Made by a program: the position numbers and the translations under genes
Shown here: positions 34,157 to 45,734 of the stretch, one piece after another
Numbering within the stretch: the stretch's first letter is position 1
How the letters are laid out: the number at the start of each line of letters is the position of its first letter
The notes under the pieces: generated by a model
Seen by the model: only the letters and a program-made list of their open reading frames with translations
Database searches by the model: none
Told to the model about the DNA's origin: nothing
NCBI RefSeq assembly: GCF_029784165.1
Contig: NC_073695.1
Location: forward strand, 139,655,762 to 139,719,761
DNA from: Wyeomyia smithii
Taxonomy: Eukaryota; Arthropoda; Insecta; Diptera; Culicidae
DNA length: 64,000 bases
Direction of reading: 5' to 3'

Positions 34157-34777
34157 TTAAATTTTGCACACCTCTTTCATCAGGGAGCTCACAAAATTTG
34201 CGCCGTTGTCTGTAACTAGTTCCAACGGGGCACCGAATTTACAAATATAATTTTCTACGAAGGTCTTGGCTACCGTCTGGCTTTCTTGATTCTCCATTGG
34301 AGCGACAATTAGGTATCTAGTCAAGTCATCCTGCATGACTAGACCATAACGGTTTCCCATATCGGACTCGGGTAACACCACGATATCCATGTATAATTTC
34401 TCAAATGGCTCCGATGCGGTCGTGGTGATCTGCATCGGTATCTTGTTTGATCTTTCAATTTTGTTCTTTTGGCAGGAATCACACTGCCGAACGTAGCTCT
34501 CGATATCCCGTTTCATCGTAGCCCACGTAAAAAGTGTGCCAATTCTCTGGCGCATTCGTCGCGCTCCTACGTGCCCTCCTAAGGGTGCATCGTGAAATTC
34601 TCTTAAAATTGTTTCCACTTGATCTGGCGCAATTACTGTACGCTCACTATTAGCATTATATAATACTATTTGTTTTTTTAGCTTACCCGCTAGGAACTGA
34701 ATCATTTGCAGAACTTCCTGCTGCTTGATTTTTCTGAATGCTATTAGGTGAATGACCCCGGCTGCCTTTACCGCCAC
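34157..34777 (-). pseudogene. E2 integrase zinc finger and catalytic core
   Basis: Contains the HHCC zinc-binding domain (FHDAPLGGHVG ... VRQCDSCQKN), the first catalytic Asp (LYMDIVVLPE) and the second (LVTDNGANF). The frame ends at a TAA created by a one-base deletion near 34157, and the part with the catalytic Glu continues in the adjacent frame (33755-34111). The first ~44 residues belong to the RNase H-integrase linker that E1 lacks. Confidence 0.85.
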
Positions 34778-35571
34778 GGGGCTCTATTAAAGCTATCTAA
34801 AAATTGTGAAAAAAATTTCCGGCAATCAATTAATGATCTTCCGCTGTCGTCTACTATGAAACCGCCTACCTTCTTGTCTTTAAATTTGAGTACACCATCC
34901 TCTACGTAATATTTCAGTCCTTGTGACAGCTGATACAATGTCTGAAGTTCTCTGTACGCCGTCCGACTGTTCGAAATGACAAGACGAGCTTCGATATTCC
35001 TCTCGTCCAATATTCTCTTCGAGACTTCCACCGTCTCACTTGGTATCAGGTCATTTGATAATGCCTGTGAAAAGTCATCATATGAAACGTTGACGAGTTG
35101 TTGCTCATCCTCGTCCTGAGCGATGACCGCAATGTCTATGGCACTCAAATCTTGTATTGTGCCGTTCAAATCATCTGAAGCGTTCTTCTGCTGCTCTAGC
35201 AGGCGTTTCTGATGGCGCGTAATCATGGCTATATGCCTGTGGGGTGAACTTTCTTGCCCCTGACACGTCCCATCTGACAAACGTGACAAAAAATCGGCGA
35301 CTATATTCTCGCTTCCTTGTTTATACCTGAAGCTGCACTCCAAACCCTGCAGCTTCAGTCTTAACCTTGTCAGCGTTGGAGATGTCTCTTTGAGCCTCCA
35401 AATCGCTATAAGTGGTCTGTGGTCCGTGTAAACGATGAACTTTTGACCAAAAATGTAATGTTTGAAATATTCTATGGCCCATACAATTGCCAGTAGTTCT
35501 TTTTCTATGATATTATACCTGGTCTCTGCACCTACAAGCGCACGACTCGCGAATGCGATCGGCCGGTGCAT
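34768..35571 (-). pseudogene. E2 RNase H and linker
   Basis: Carries the later RNase H motifs (IIEKELLAIVWA, VYTDHRPL) and the C-terminal RNase H region, then a ~120-residue linker that continues in the next frame into 34157-34777. This linker (about 165 residues in all) is absent from E1. The beginning of RNase H is on the preceding fragment, separated by a TGA where E1 has Gly. Confidence 0.85.
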
Positions 35572-35595
35572 GGATTTTCCATTCGACAGGACGGC

Positions 35596-36786
35596 TCAAA
35601 AAGCATAATTGCTAGCGTCTGTCGTAATAACAAAAGTGTCTTGATAATATGGCCGGACCAAAACTGGCTCCGTAATCGGCGCGTTTCTAAGGAATTCGAA
35701 CGCTTCCTGGCTTTCTTCACCCCACACAAATTTAGCGTCTTTCTTAAACAAATCATTCAGCGGCTTGCGCTTCTCCGCGATGTTTGGGATAAACTTCCCG
35801 TAAAAATTTACTGTTCCCAAAAATGACCTTATACCTTTCACGTTTGTGGGTGGCTTAAGGCTCTGAATGGCCTTAATATTTGCATTGGTGGGTTTTATGC
35901 TTTCTTCATTAACGACATGACCCAAATACTCCAGTTCCTTTTCCAAGAACTGACACTTCGACGGTTCTATTTTTAAGTTATGTTTACGCGAAGTTTGTAA
36001 TACTTTTCGCAAGCTATCATTATGGTCGGTGATAGTGTCACCGAAAACTATAATATCATCGAGGTAGACAAATGCTTGCACGTCCCCTATCTCAAAAAGA
36101 ACAGTATTCATAAGCTTTTGAAATGTTGAGGGACTGTTCTTTAACCCCATCGGCATTCGTGTAAATTCAAAGTGGCTTTTGGGAGTGGAAAACGCCGTTT
36201 TAGCCGCATCACGGCGGTCGATCGGAACTTGATAGAAACCCGATTTTAAATCAATTGAGGAGAAATATTTTGCTCCTCCAACATTATCCAATATCTCATA
36301 TATAAGAGGTATTGGGTATACAAACGGCTTGGTAACTTCGTTCAATGATCTAAAGTCCACCCCAATTCTGTATCTTTTATTACCGTCAGCATCCGGTTTC
36401 CTTGGTACACATAACACCGGTGCATTCCAGGGACTAGTGCTGGGTCTAATAATACCCTGCGCCCTCATTTCATCGATTTCTTTATTAATGTGCCGTTTCG
36501 TGGCCTCCGGAAATCTATATTGCCGCTTATTGATAGGCACCTCCGATGAAGTTTCTATCGTATGTACGGCTGCGTCAGTAGTGGTTAACCTGTCGCCTTC
36601 GAAAAAGAAAATATCTGCATAGCTTTCAACCATATTCTTTACTGTCTTGAATTCCCTCTCAGGCAAGTGCGCCAAATTTAACACTTGCCGTAGTTTTTCA
36701 ATTCTTGCAATACCTTTTGACTCTGGTGTCAGCTTGTGCTCCAACAGGTCATAGTCAAGTCTCGAGTCTAGGTCTAACTCGGGCAT
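35596..36786 (-). pseudogene. E2 reverse transcriptase
   Basis: A 396-residue open segment holds all RT blocks: GVDFRSLNEV, SSIDLKSGFY with the first catalytic Asp, TRMPMGLKNSPSTFQ, FVYLDDIIVF with the catalytic pair, and LEYLGHVV. The start of RNase H (ITTDASNYA) follows. It ends at a TGA in place of the Gly codon found in E1. About 90-95% of residues match E1 by eye. Confidence 0.9.
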
Positions 36787-36961
36787 TATAGTATTCTTCG
36801 AGTCAAGAAAATTGTTCTTCGGCTCTTCATCCGGATATGTTTGGTGCTATCTATTTATTTCGTTTTTGTCTACGTCAGCCTCATTGCGGGCTGTGTTGCT
36901 AGTATCTCGCAACTCGTTCTGCACCATAAATCTATTTCTGGCTGCCACATAAACATGTCGA

Positions 36962-38092
36962 CTAAGGACTTCCTCTTTGGGCATACTCCACGGACTCAAG
37001 TCGTACGGACTTCTGTTTCCGTATTTTGAACACTATATAATCAAAATTATTTCCTATTTGAAGCGTATACTTCTTTAAAAATTCTGCTCCGATTATTCCG
37101 TCGCTTGGCAAATTTTCTAATATATGAAATTGCGTCGGGATCAAAAAGTCTCCGACTATTAAATCCAATGTAATTGTACCTGAGGTTCGCACAATGTTTC
37201 GGCCGATTCCTCCAAAAGTGGTTACATCCTGTGTATTTACCGGTACATTCAAAAGGTTTATATTCGCACATGCACCTGTATCTAAGATCAGGTTCAACGT
37301 AAATTTGACATTCTGCCTAACCAGTAGGGTTAACATTAAGTACCCTCTGACATCGTAATATACTCGCTTAGCCACACAAGCACTGTTGTCTCTTATGTGA
37401 TTGCATGCGGTCCACAAACCGGCTATTTCTATGTTGCTGGGCTGATCGGTATATCTCCGCCAGTCAACATCTTCGCAAATTTCTGCTAAATCCTTGTTAA
37501 AATACTCCTGTGCAACAGGATCCAAAATACCTTCTTTTTGAAAATTACTACTTCTTTCATTAATGTTGGCTACCATAAGCATTTTCTGAGGCATCCGGGT
37601 ATACGAATTCCTGTACCTCCTATCAGTTCGTCGATTTTGACCATTATAATTATATTTCCAACCATGGGCGTAGTCCCCTTGGCTCCGCCGGTATGAACGC
37701 GCTGTGCGATAATTGTATTTGGATCGATTACCGTCGCTAGATCCACATATATTGTTATAATTGTTTTTCTTGTAAATTATTCTATCTCTATTTCTGTAAT
37801 AATGATATTCATTTCTTCCAAGACGGCTGTTGCTATAATCAGCGTCTTTGTGATTAATTGTAAAAATATTTCTGCTACTATTAAATTGTCTAAGCTCATC
37901 GCGCTGTCTTTTGACCAATTTTAGGCTCTGTATTCTGTTTTCTATTTCCGAGATGTGATTACGCTCATGGTAGTAGTCCTCAAAGTCGTCTAGCAGCTCT
38001 TCTAACTTCAATGTTCGTTTACCTTGAGCAGCTTCTTTCAATGCGGTGTCACACAAACCCGCCATAAAATGTAATCGGAGACTAACTATCAT
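36962..38092 (-). pseudogene. E2 gag C-terminal part plus protease
   Basis: Encodes the second half of Gag (FMAGLCDTALKEAAQGKR), a long basic Asn/Arg/Tyr-rich region (about residues 80-165) that may act in place of zinc knuckles, and the retropepsin motif LDTGACAN. Gag and protease are in one frame here, without the UGA found in E1. A one-base deletion near 37030 shifts the frame and gives the stop at 36962. Confidence 0.85.
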
Positions 38093-38480
38093 GCATGACT
38101 TTGTACAAATAGTAGGAGTTGATTTGCTCCTTAATTTTCAATATCCTCTTTTTATAATCAGGAAAGGTCTCATTCGCTTCCTGTTTCAATGTTTCTACTT
38201 GATTTATAACTGCCTCGATGCGTATAATATCCCCAAATTCCTTTAATAAATTCTGCTTAACCAGTGGCCAAGCGTTTGCGTTAATTCTATGTATTGCGGC
38301 AGCAGCTCTGCCTTTTAGTTTTAATAGAATAATATAAACCAGTGGAGTGTGTGATACTCCCTCTGGTATCTCCCGAGCAAAATGCTCGATATGATAAACG
38401 AACGCTTCTAGTTCGTCTAGCGGTCCATTAAATTCTGGGATGCACTGCATGGCATCTGCTTTTGGAAACGTGTACTCCAT
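38082..38480 (-). pseudogene. E2 gag N-terminal part
   Basis: Starts at the same ATG as the E1 gag (MEYTFPKADAM) and covers the first ~125 residues, including the capsid-like stretch ELEAFVYHIEHF. A small deletion near 38110 relative to E1 shifts the frame and ends this part at 38082. Confidence 0.85.
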
Positions 38481-40499
38481 TATGAATATAAAATTTTATA
38501 TATATTTCTTTAAAAACAATAAAAGGTACTTCGGAATAAATACTTTATGACTATAAAAGGCTTATGTAGCCTTCTTGCTCTTTTTCCTAGGTATCACTAA
38601 CGATTCTGTTGACCAGATGTGATAACGTAGCGTGACCGACTCTAATGTCTTTGTCGCGCCATCAAAAAATCTGAACACCAAGGTACGAACCATTTGGTGT
38701 CAAAGCTTCAACGTTTATCTCTATTAGTTAATTAAACTACTATTATTATAAAGTTTTTCCCTGATATATCTGAACTAAAATAATCATTTTCGTATAGTGT
38801 AATTGAACCTGTTTTACAACTAATCAAAAATTGTAAATGTTCAAATTAGATGGCGTAAGGTGACCTTCTTATCCATAATATTGTAACTTCTGTCTCCTTA
38901 CGACAACATTTATCATAACATATCTTTGCAGTCTGTTACCATTCTCCTCCCCGGCGGATATTTAAATTTGTTGCTGCGCGCGTTGCGCTTATTGATCCAC
39001 TTTATTCTTTGACCAACTTAACATTTCATCGCTACTGGATTCGTTTTGCTTATGCTAGCAGAACGTTCTACCAACGGTCATTAAAATAGATGCTTACAAA
39101 ATACGACCTTGGCCGTGGCTGGCACAGCTGATCGCAATAACACTGCAAAATTCATAAACAGAGACAGTGTACCCGAAAATTAGTACAACTGACTAACTTT
39201 TGTAAGCAACGTGTGTGCGCGCTATTCGAAATTACGCTCTCACGCTCTTTTTATATTTCTTTATATTTGATAGCGATAACGTAGCCTCTAATTTCCGTAC
39301 TTGCAGTATGGCCACTCGTATGCTAGAACTCTCACTCACTCTGTAATTCGTTTTGCCAGCGGTGTTGCCGTCCGTTTCCTCCCCGCTTTGCCGCTTGAAT
39401 TATTTTGTCGGGTAACAAAAGAGAAGTCTCTAGCATGCGCTCATGCGTGCCGAGAGCTTCATTGCTTGCTGTTTGAAAAAATTAAATCACCCGCGCAGCA
39501 GCGGCGCGAATTGATTGTTGTACAAACTGGCCTTTCGACCCAAGTAGACTTGATAGAACCAGCAAATCAAAATAATTATGAACCAATGAGGAACCTCGTT
39601 GTAATTATGGGAATAATCTGACACGAAGAATTTCACCTAATGTAGTGTCCGAGGTCACTTGTGCTTCTTAATGTGTGTCTTTCCGTCGTTCTCTTCTATC
39701 GTCACTAGCTCCTGAATGGCTTATACTTGATTGAATTTTATCGCTCCCTTTGTAAATTCATAAATTCTTCTGCGTTGAACGATATATTACGTGTTCATTG
39801 GATCGATTTGAATATTGCATGTCTCGTGAAAAAAAACAATATATATTCTCCCGTTTAAAATTTCCGCTGCTTCTGATGCACCACGATTATTATTAATAAT
39901 TATGTGCGATATTATCTTACTTCTTATTTTCTTACTATGTATTTCTGGAGGAATTACACCCGCTTTTAAAGTAAAAAAAAACCTCAACTCTAGCTTTTGC
40001 AATTTTTGGGTGTCAAAAAGGAAAAGACTCACTGACCCGAGAATCCTTGGAACAGAGCCGGTCATCGTCGTTGACATCTCACCTTTAATTCTCACTATGT
40101 AACTTCGGTAATCCACAGTTGTCTGGCCGATCGTTCCAATTTGATTTTTGATAAGTCACTTACTGCCTGTGTTTATATTTTTTCCTCGTGTTCTTTTTTT
40201 GAATTGCACAACTTTAAAAGTGTCTTCTAATGTATGATCTCACTCACTTCACAGCTATTTAGCTAATTAATATTACATCGCAAATTGCGGGTTCTTTCTT
40301 CTTTTTAATTTTTTTTACACCTCCGTGATCCTTTTCGAGGGGTCACGTGACACTACGACGGTTTATAAGTTCTGTAAGTTCACATAACTTTGAGTTCTAC
40401 TTTTTTTGTTTAACTTTTTACTGCAAACTTTCACTCGTTCTTGCCACTGGCCTACCAAACTAAATGGCGTAAGTTCTTTTTTACGCTGTCACCAAATAA
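38481..40499 (-). other. E2 leader and primer-binding site
   Basis: 38481-39720 is colinear with E1 44520-45734. From about 39720 to 40050 E2 and E1 share little. Near 40040-40075 both share the short ATGACCGGC...CTCGGG block. The primer-binding site (TGGTGACAGCG, complement of about 40484-40494) lies five bases inside the LTR. The 109-residue frame at 39787-40116 is not conserved in E1 and is not claimed as a gene. Confidence 0.7.
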
Positions 40500-41182
40500 T
40501 GTAGAGTATATCCTACCAGGGACTTCTTCTTCTAGGTATCCCTGTACGCGCAGTTGGCGCGGAATTAAAACACCAAATTAGAGCTGATGATAACTAACTT
40601 TTATTTTGTACATCACTGCTTAAATATACCCTGCAGGTAACTCAGAGCGAAAAGCTTTTCCCCTTCGATCCGGTCACCACATACCTAGCTGCTCTATACT
40701 GGCCTATGGCATTTCTTGGCCTGTCTCTTTCTTGTGCTTAACATTTAGTACATTTTGGGCATTCTGATTGAGAGCGCCATAACATGTGTTTCCAAACACG
40801 TGCGCCAGCGTAAGCGCTAAGAACCCGCGCGTGAGCATGGGCGACGCTGAGCGACGCTACCGTTTGTCGAGTTCTTTATTTTTGTTTATTCAATGCCTCG
40901 GTGGCTTAGTGACTATTTATCGCGGAAGGCAAAGTGTTTTCGCCAACGCTTGTATAGCAGAACCGTTGGCGGTCTTTCTTCAAGATTTTTCCTTTTTCTT
41001 CACAAATGGTCTTGTTTTTGGTGGACAACGGCAGACGGCCGTGTCCCGCTTTTACACTCTACCTGTTTTTATTTCATTCAACAGAAGGCTTACTGTCTTT
41101 CGGACTAAGCTAAAAATGTACCGTATGACAAAACTCTGCGTGACGGAAAATAAGGTATTTTCTGCGCGGGTGTGACGTCACA
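40500..41182 (-). repeat. E2 5' LTR
   Basis: 683 bp, differing from the partner at 26243-26925 at about seven positions. Its outer edge is TGTGACGTCACA and it is followed by the GCCT target duplication. The same TATA-like and AATAAA motifs as in the E1 LTR are present in reverse. Confidence 0.95.
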
Positions 41183-41186
41183 GCCT

Positions 41187-41875
41187 TTATAAACCACAAC
41201 AAAGGAATTATATTGTCTAGTGGCAGATGAAATATAGCTGGGCAATGGTTTCTAGATTTGTTGTGTTTTCTACGAAGTTTATTTTCTGAAAATAATTTGC
41301 ATCGTGTAATAGCTCAGCAATTATATTTGTAAAAAATAAGCGAAGAGACTTTGATGTCATTCGAGCAAACAAAGTTTTGAACAAATATTTGTTATAGTGA
41401 AATAACGTAACAAATACATTTACCTGAAGAAAAATTTTGCGCAAATAAATTACATACCAAATATTGCAAACATGTGCCTCGTCCAATGTCTGCTTAACTG
41501 TTTGCGTTTGCCATCAAACCATTCGTTTCTATGATCCAGAGCCATGCTGCTCTTTCGTGGGTAGTACTGCTTCCCAGCGCGAATTTCGGTGCAACTCCGG
41601 CCTCCCACATTTCTATATACAACGATCCACAATCAGCATACGTACCGACGTAGACGGACTCAATGCTAGTGTCTGCTGGTGTCTTGTAAGCAATAGACCA
41701 ACACAGAAATAAACAGCAACAGAGAGCACACTTAATTGGCACGCTTGAATTAGAAACAGTAGTAGCCACAACAGTAGTGACAACAAACCAGTTGTAGTGA
41801 CAACACACCACGACGCCATTTTGGACGCTACAAACATCAACCCTGGCAATGTACTTGAACCGCTAATGCATGGTG
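41187..41875. other. Unassigned sequence between E2 and the Pao 2 leader
   Basis: No element, repeat or gene was recognised. Overlapping minus-strand frames of 78-105 residues at 41494-41849 share no motif with any family known to me. It may include the decayed 5' LTR of BEL/Pao element 2, but no match to that element's 3' LTR (59820-60177) is visible. Confidence 0.35.
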
Positions 41876-42616
41876 GCGGAATTTCTTGATTTCGGGGTTG
41901 AACCTTTATCTTCGATCGGGGAATTTACTGGAGACTAGAACTGAGGGCATTATTTCTTAACGGTACGAGACATCATTAGCGGTGGGTGGTGCCAATCAAC
42001 CGTGATCTGGATTCGGATCGCCTTTACAAGTAGACGAGATTAGCACGGTGGACTAACGTGGTTCGTGCAATTATCCAAGGGCTTAATTAATTTTCTGCAG
42101 TATCGCCATTTGTTTTGGGCACTGGACATCGCACATCGGCCGTTTTGGCCAGGTAAAATTATACAAAGTTATGTCCAGCTGTGGCCTGGACTCTTTCGGT
42201 TATTATTCTAAATATAAATTTACCTTTTGATGCAATTTGACTTGTGCTTCTTGGCGAACTGAGCCTTGTTGGTAGTTGTGACGTATAAGGGGTGGTCTCG
42301 GATGTTGATCGATTTCGCTTGTGTCATCGAATAGTTCTCAAAGGTGTGACTATAGTTTATGTCCTGAGAAGCAGGACGTTCTTTTGAATACTACACCCGC
42401 ATTTTCCTTTTCGTACGCATTGGTTACATTTTTCTGGGTGGAATTTCCTCTGGTTGTCGTTGGTTGAAGCACTTACACTGGTTGGTAGGAGCAGACAATA
42501 TTTGTCCAGGTAAGGCAACGGTATATGTCCTGCCGAAGCCGCATGTTAGATACTACAATTACTTGAATTTCTCTCGTAACTAGATCGACGAGATATTGAT
42601 CTCACTTGTGTTCCGG
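41876..42616 (+). other. Probable 5' leader of BEL/Pao element 2, left of E1
   Basis: A degenerate unit near 42340-42410 and 42500-42580 ('...atgtcctg(a/c)(g/c)aag...gaatactac...') is found a third time at 54085-54170, on the other side of E1. The leader therefore runs across the E1 insertion. It ends with the CCGG target site at 42613-42616. No LTR was identified upstream. Confidence 0.5.
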
Positions 42617-43297
42617 TGTGACGTCACACCCCGCGCAGAAATACCTTATGTTCCGTCACGCAGGATTTTATCATACGGTACATTTTAGCTTAGTCCGAAA
42701 GAAAGTAAAGCCTTCTGTTGAATGAAATGAAAACAGGTAGAGTGTAAAAGCGGGACACGGCCGTCCGCCGTTGTCCCCCAAAAACAAGACCAATTGTAAA
42801 GAAAACAGGAAAGATCCTGTAGAAAGACCGCGAACGGTTCTGCTATGCAAGCGTTGGCGATAGCACTTTGTCTTCCGCGATGAATAGTCACTAAAGCCAC
42901 CGAGGCATTGAATAAACAAAAAAGAACTCGACAAACGGTAGCGTCGCTCAGCGTCGCCCATGCTCACGCGCGGGTTCTTAGCGCTCACGCTAGCGCACGT
43001 GTTTTGGAGCACATGTTATAGCGCTCTCAAGTAGTTAATTGTATGTACTAAAAGTTAAGCACGAGAAAGAGACAGGCCAAGACATGCCATAGGCCAGTAT
43101 AGAACAGCTAGGTATGTGGTGACCGGATCGAAGGGGAAAAGTCTCTCTCCCTGAGTTACCGGTAGGGTATATTTAAGTAGTGATGTACGAAAAATAAAGT
43201 CAGTTAGTCCACCGTTATCTTGTGTATTAATTCCGCGCCAAAGGCGCGTACAGGGATATCTAGTAGAAGAATTCCCTGGTAGGTTATAACCTACACA
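42617..43297 (+). repeat. E1 5' LTR
   Basis: Starts TGTGACGTCAC, with a perfect TGACGTCA palindrome, and ends ACCTACACA. The three differences from the 3' LTR fall in 'cgttgtcccc' (cgttttcccc), 'ttgtcttccg' (ttgttttccg) and 'agttaattg' (agttagttg). Confidence 0.97.
43168..43206 (+). promoter_or_regulatory. LTR core promoter and polyadenylation signal
   Basis: TATATTTAA starts at 43168, AATAAA lies at 43193-43198, and an insect-type initiator TCAGT has its A at 43202, 34 bp from the start of the TATA-like box. The 3' LTR copy would place the AATAAA just before the transcript end. The start site is inferred. Confidence 0.55.
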
Positions 43298-43299
43298 CG

Positions 43300-43317
43300 T
43301 GGTGACAGCGCGTGGTC
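43300..43317 (+). other. E1 primer-binding site
   Basis: TGGTGACAGCGCG begins two bases after the LTR. The first nine to eleven bases (TGGTGACAGC/TGGTGACAG) are shared by E2 and E3, while the bases beyond differ. The complementary tRNA would end in CUGUCACCA; I did not identify which tRNA this is. Confidence 0.7.
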
Positions 43318-44002
43318 TTTTCTGCGCCATTGAATCTTTTCTTTAATCTTCGGACGTATCTCGGAAGTCAGACGCGGTCGTAAACTCGGTCGTAGTAATC
43401 ACGCTAAAGGAGCAAAAAGAAAAAGTAGTGGTTTAAGTATCTGTGGTTCAGTGAAAAATTAAATAGTTTTTCGGAGTTTTAATCCAAGTAGTGCTCGCGG
43501 AGGAAAAAGAGGGTGTTATTTAAAAAAAAAAGGAAAAAAAGAGAACTAAAGAAAAAGTACTTAACGATTTATCGAGGTCAGCAGCTTGGAAAGTAGTGCT
43601 GCTAGTGAAAGAGAAAAAAAAAAAAGAAAAACGAAAATCGAGAAAAGACGTTGACAAAAAGTGTTCTCTTTTCTCGCTTTTTGGCATGGAAGTGAACTGA
43701 GTTGGTGGCAAACCCAAGCGAGTGGCATTCGTATGCGGGGAAAAGGTGCTGTGTTTTGCTGCTGAAGACGACTTGTAAAGTGCGATCGTTTTTTTTCATG
43801 TAAGTGTCAGTTTCGACGTTGGCAGATATTCGATATAGTGAATTGTCGTATTAAGAAGGTGCCGAAGTTACGTAGTGGAAATTGAAGTCAACGACGATGA
43901 CCGGCCCTGTGTCAAGGATACTCGGGTGAGTGAGTCATTTCCTTTTTTTATTATGCGGCATATCGCAATTGCAGAATAGGTGTTAGACGGTTATGACCAT
44001 AA

Positions 44003-44446
44003 ATGTCAAGATTAAAAGAGCTTAAGGATTATGTCTACCAGGAGTACCATAATCTGAGCAATAACATAAACAGGCCGAGAACGCGGGCGGCAGTCGCTAA
44101 TAGAAGAAAATTATTAAGCGACGCTTTAAACGACTTTTCGGAAATTTTAAAAGAGTATGAAAATTCGAATTTAACGCCAGAACATTGGAATAGATTAACA
44201 GATCAGTACACACTTGTTCAATCGAAAGTGTGTCTGGCATTGAAAATCCTAAATAACTCGGCGATTGTTCCTGAGCCAAACAAAAATAGAAGATTATCAG
44301 AAAATTGTCTTGAGTTTGAGACATCAGATCTTGCAGAAGATCAGTTGGCGAACTTAGAGCGATCGGTGATTTTTGAAGATCCCCCGCTTTCATCGACCCT
44401 TGTAGAAACTCAGGAATCAAGGGGTGAGAAGCACACAGTGAATTAA
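44003..44446 (+). CDS. E1 leader ORF, 147-aa hypothetical protein
   Basis: The reading frame lies in the leader between the LTR and gag. The protein is hydrophilic and probably mostly helical: a basic N-terminal helix (residues 1-45 with RPRTRAAVANRRK), an amphipathic middle (46-90), and an acidic Ser/Thr-rich tail (100-147). It has no signal peptide, membrane segment or cysteine motif. Some resemblance to helical N-terminal Gag segments is possible but I would not assign it. The initiating ATG follows 'aaatgtcaag' with no clear context preference. E2 has no equivalent at this position, so it is either a gain in E1's lineage or a loss in E2's. Expression might need re-initiation or splicing, because a short ATG-led frame (43897-43929) precedes it. 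Confidence 0.5.
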   Translation: MSRLKELKDYVYQEYHNLSNNINRPRTRAAVANRRKLLSDALNDFSEILKEYENSNLTPEHWNRLTDQYTLVQSKVCLALKILNNSAIVPEPNKNRRLSENCLEFETSDLAEDQLANLERSVIFEDPPLSSTLVETQESRGEKHTVN

Positions 44447-45734
44447 CATCTATTGAATCTTTTTTTTTAAACTGATAGAACAAAAAAATTACCAAATATA
44501 AAACCATTTAGGAGCTATTGACGATAGAAGAGAACGACGGAGAGATACACATTAGGAGACATAAATGACCTTGGAGACTACATTAGGCGAACTACAATCG
44601 TAACAAATCTTCAGTGGTTCGTAATAATAACGATTTACAGGTTATCACATCTACTTGGGTCGAGAGGCCAATTTGTATAAACAATCAATTCGCGCCGCTG
44701 CTGCGCGGTTGATTTTATTTCTCAAACGGCAAGCAATAAAACTCTCGGCACGACAAGTGCACGCAAGCGATTTTCGTTCATTTGCCCAACAAAATAATTA
44801 AACTGGCAGAGCGGGAAGCAAACGGGCGGTAACACCGCTAACAAATCGAATTTAAGAACGCAAACAGATACTCGCAGAGTTGCGCACATGGAAATCACCT
44901 TAATTATTTTAAGAGAGAATTTTAGCACACGGGTGGCTACGTTATCGTTAGCAAATATAAAAAGGGTAAAGTCGCATTTCATTAATGTCCAATAAAGAGC
45001 GTGAGAGCGGTAACTACGAATTGCGCGCTCACACGTTGCATACAAAAGTTAGTCAGTTGTACTAATTGTCGGGTACGCTGTCTCTGTTTATGAATTTTGC
45101 AGTGTTATTGCGATCAGCTGTGCCAGCCACGGCCAAGGTCGTATTTTGTAAGCATCAATTTTAATGGCCAATGGTAAGAACGTTTTACTACCATACATGG
45201 CTTATCAGTAGCGGTGAATTGCTAGGACGGTAAAAAGAATGGATACATCTATAAGCGCAACGCGCGCAGCGATGGTGACATATCCACCGGAAGAGTAAAT
45301 AGTAACCGACGGCAGAGATATATAATGTTGGAAGTTTACGTTAAAATATTATTTCATGAATAAGGAATGGCACCTTACGCCATCTAATGTAAACATTTAC
45401 AATCTTTGATTATTTTAATTACACTAAATAGAAATGATTTTTTTTTAAATCATTTAATTACTATGAAAACCTAAAGTTATTTATTTAATTAATGAAGATA
45501 AACGTTGAACCGTTGACACTAAATGGTTCGAAACTTGGTGTTCAGATTTTTTGATGGCGCGACGAAGAAATTAGAGTCGGTCACGCTACGTTATCACATC
45601 TGGTCAACAGAATCGTTAGTGACACCTAGAAAAAAAAAGAAAAAGGCTACATAAGCCTTATATAGTCTTATAGTATTTAGTCCGCAGTACCTTTTATTGT
45701 TTTTATGAAATATAGATAAAATTTTATATTTATA
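44447..45734 (+). other. E1 leader, part conserved with E2
   Basis: From about 44520 the sequence is colinear with E2 39720-38481 in reverse. It is non-coding, AT-rich and lacks recognised structure. A structured packaging signal might be expected here but none was demonstrated. Confidence 0.6.

Larger units (their letters stand above)
26243..41182 (-). mobile_element. Gypsy-type LTR retroelement E2, complete but decayed
   Basis: The 14,940-bp element has two 683-bp LTRs (26243-26925 and 40500-41182) and a 4-bp target duplication GCCT at 26239-26242 and 41183-41186. Reading on the minus strand the order is 5' LTR (right), primer-binding site, leader, gag, protease, reverse transcriptase, RNase H, integrase, long non-coding tail, polypurine tract and 3' LTR (left). 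It is colinear with E1 but broken by frameshifts, two stops in pol, a deletion of the last ~65 pol codons and three later events in the tail. Those are a LINE insertion, a 566-bp tandem duplication and family B copy 2. The LTRs differ at about seven positions (1%). Confidence 0.95.

Noticed and set aside
39787..40116. 109-residue leader frame in E2
   Set aside because: Not conserved in E1; only the short ATGACCGGC block within it is shared.
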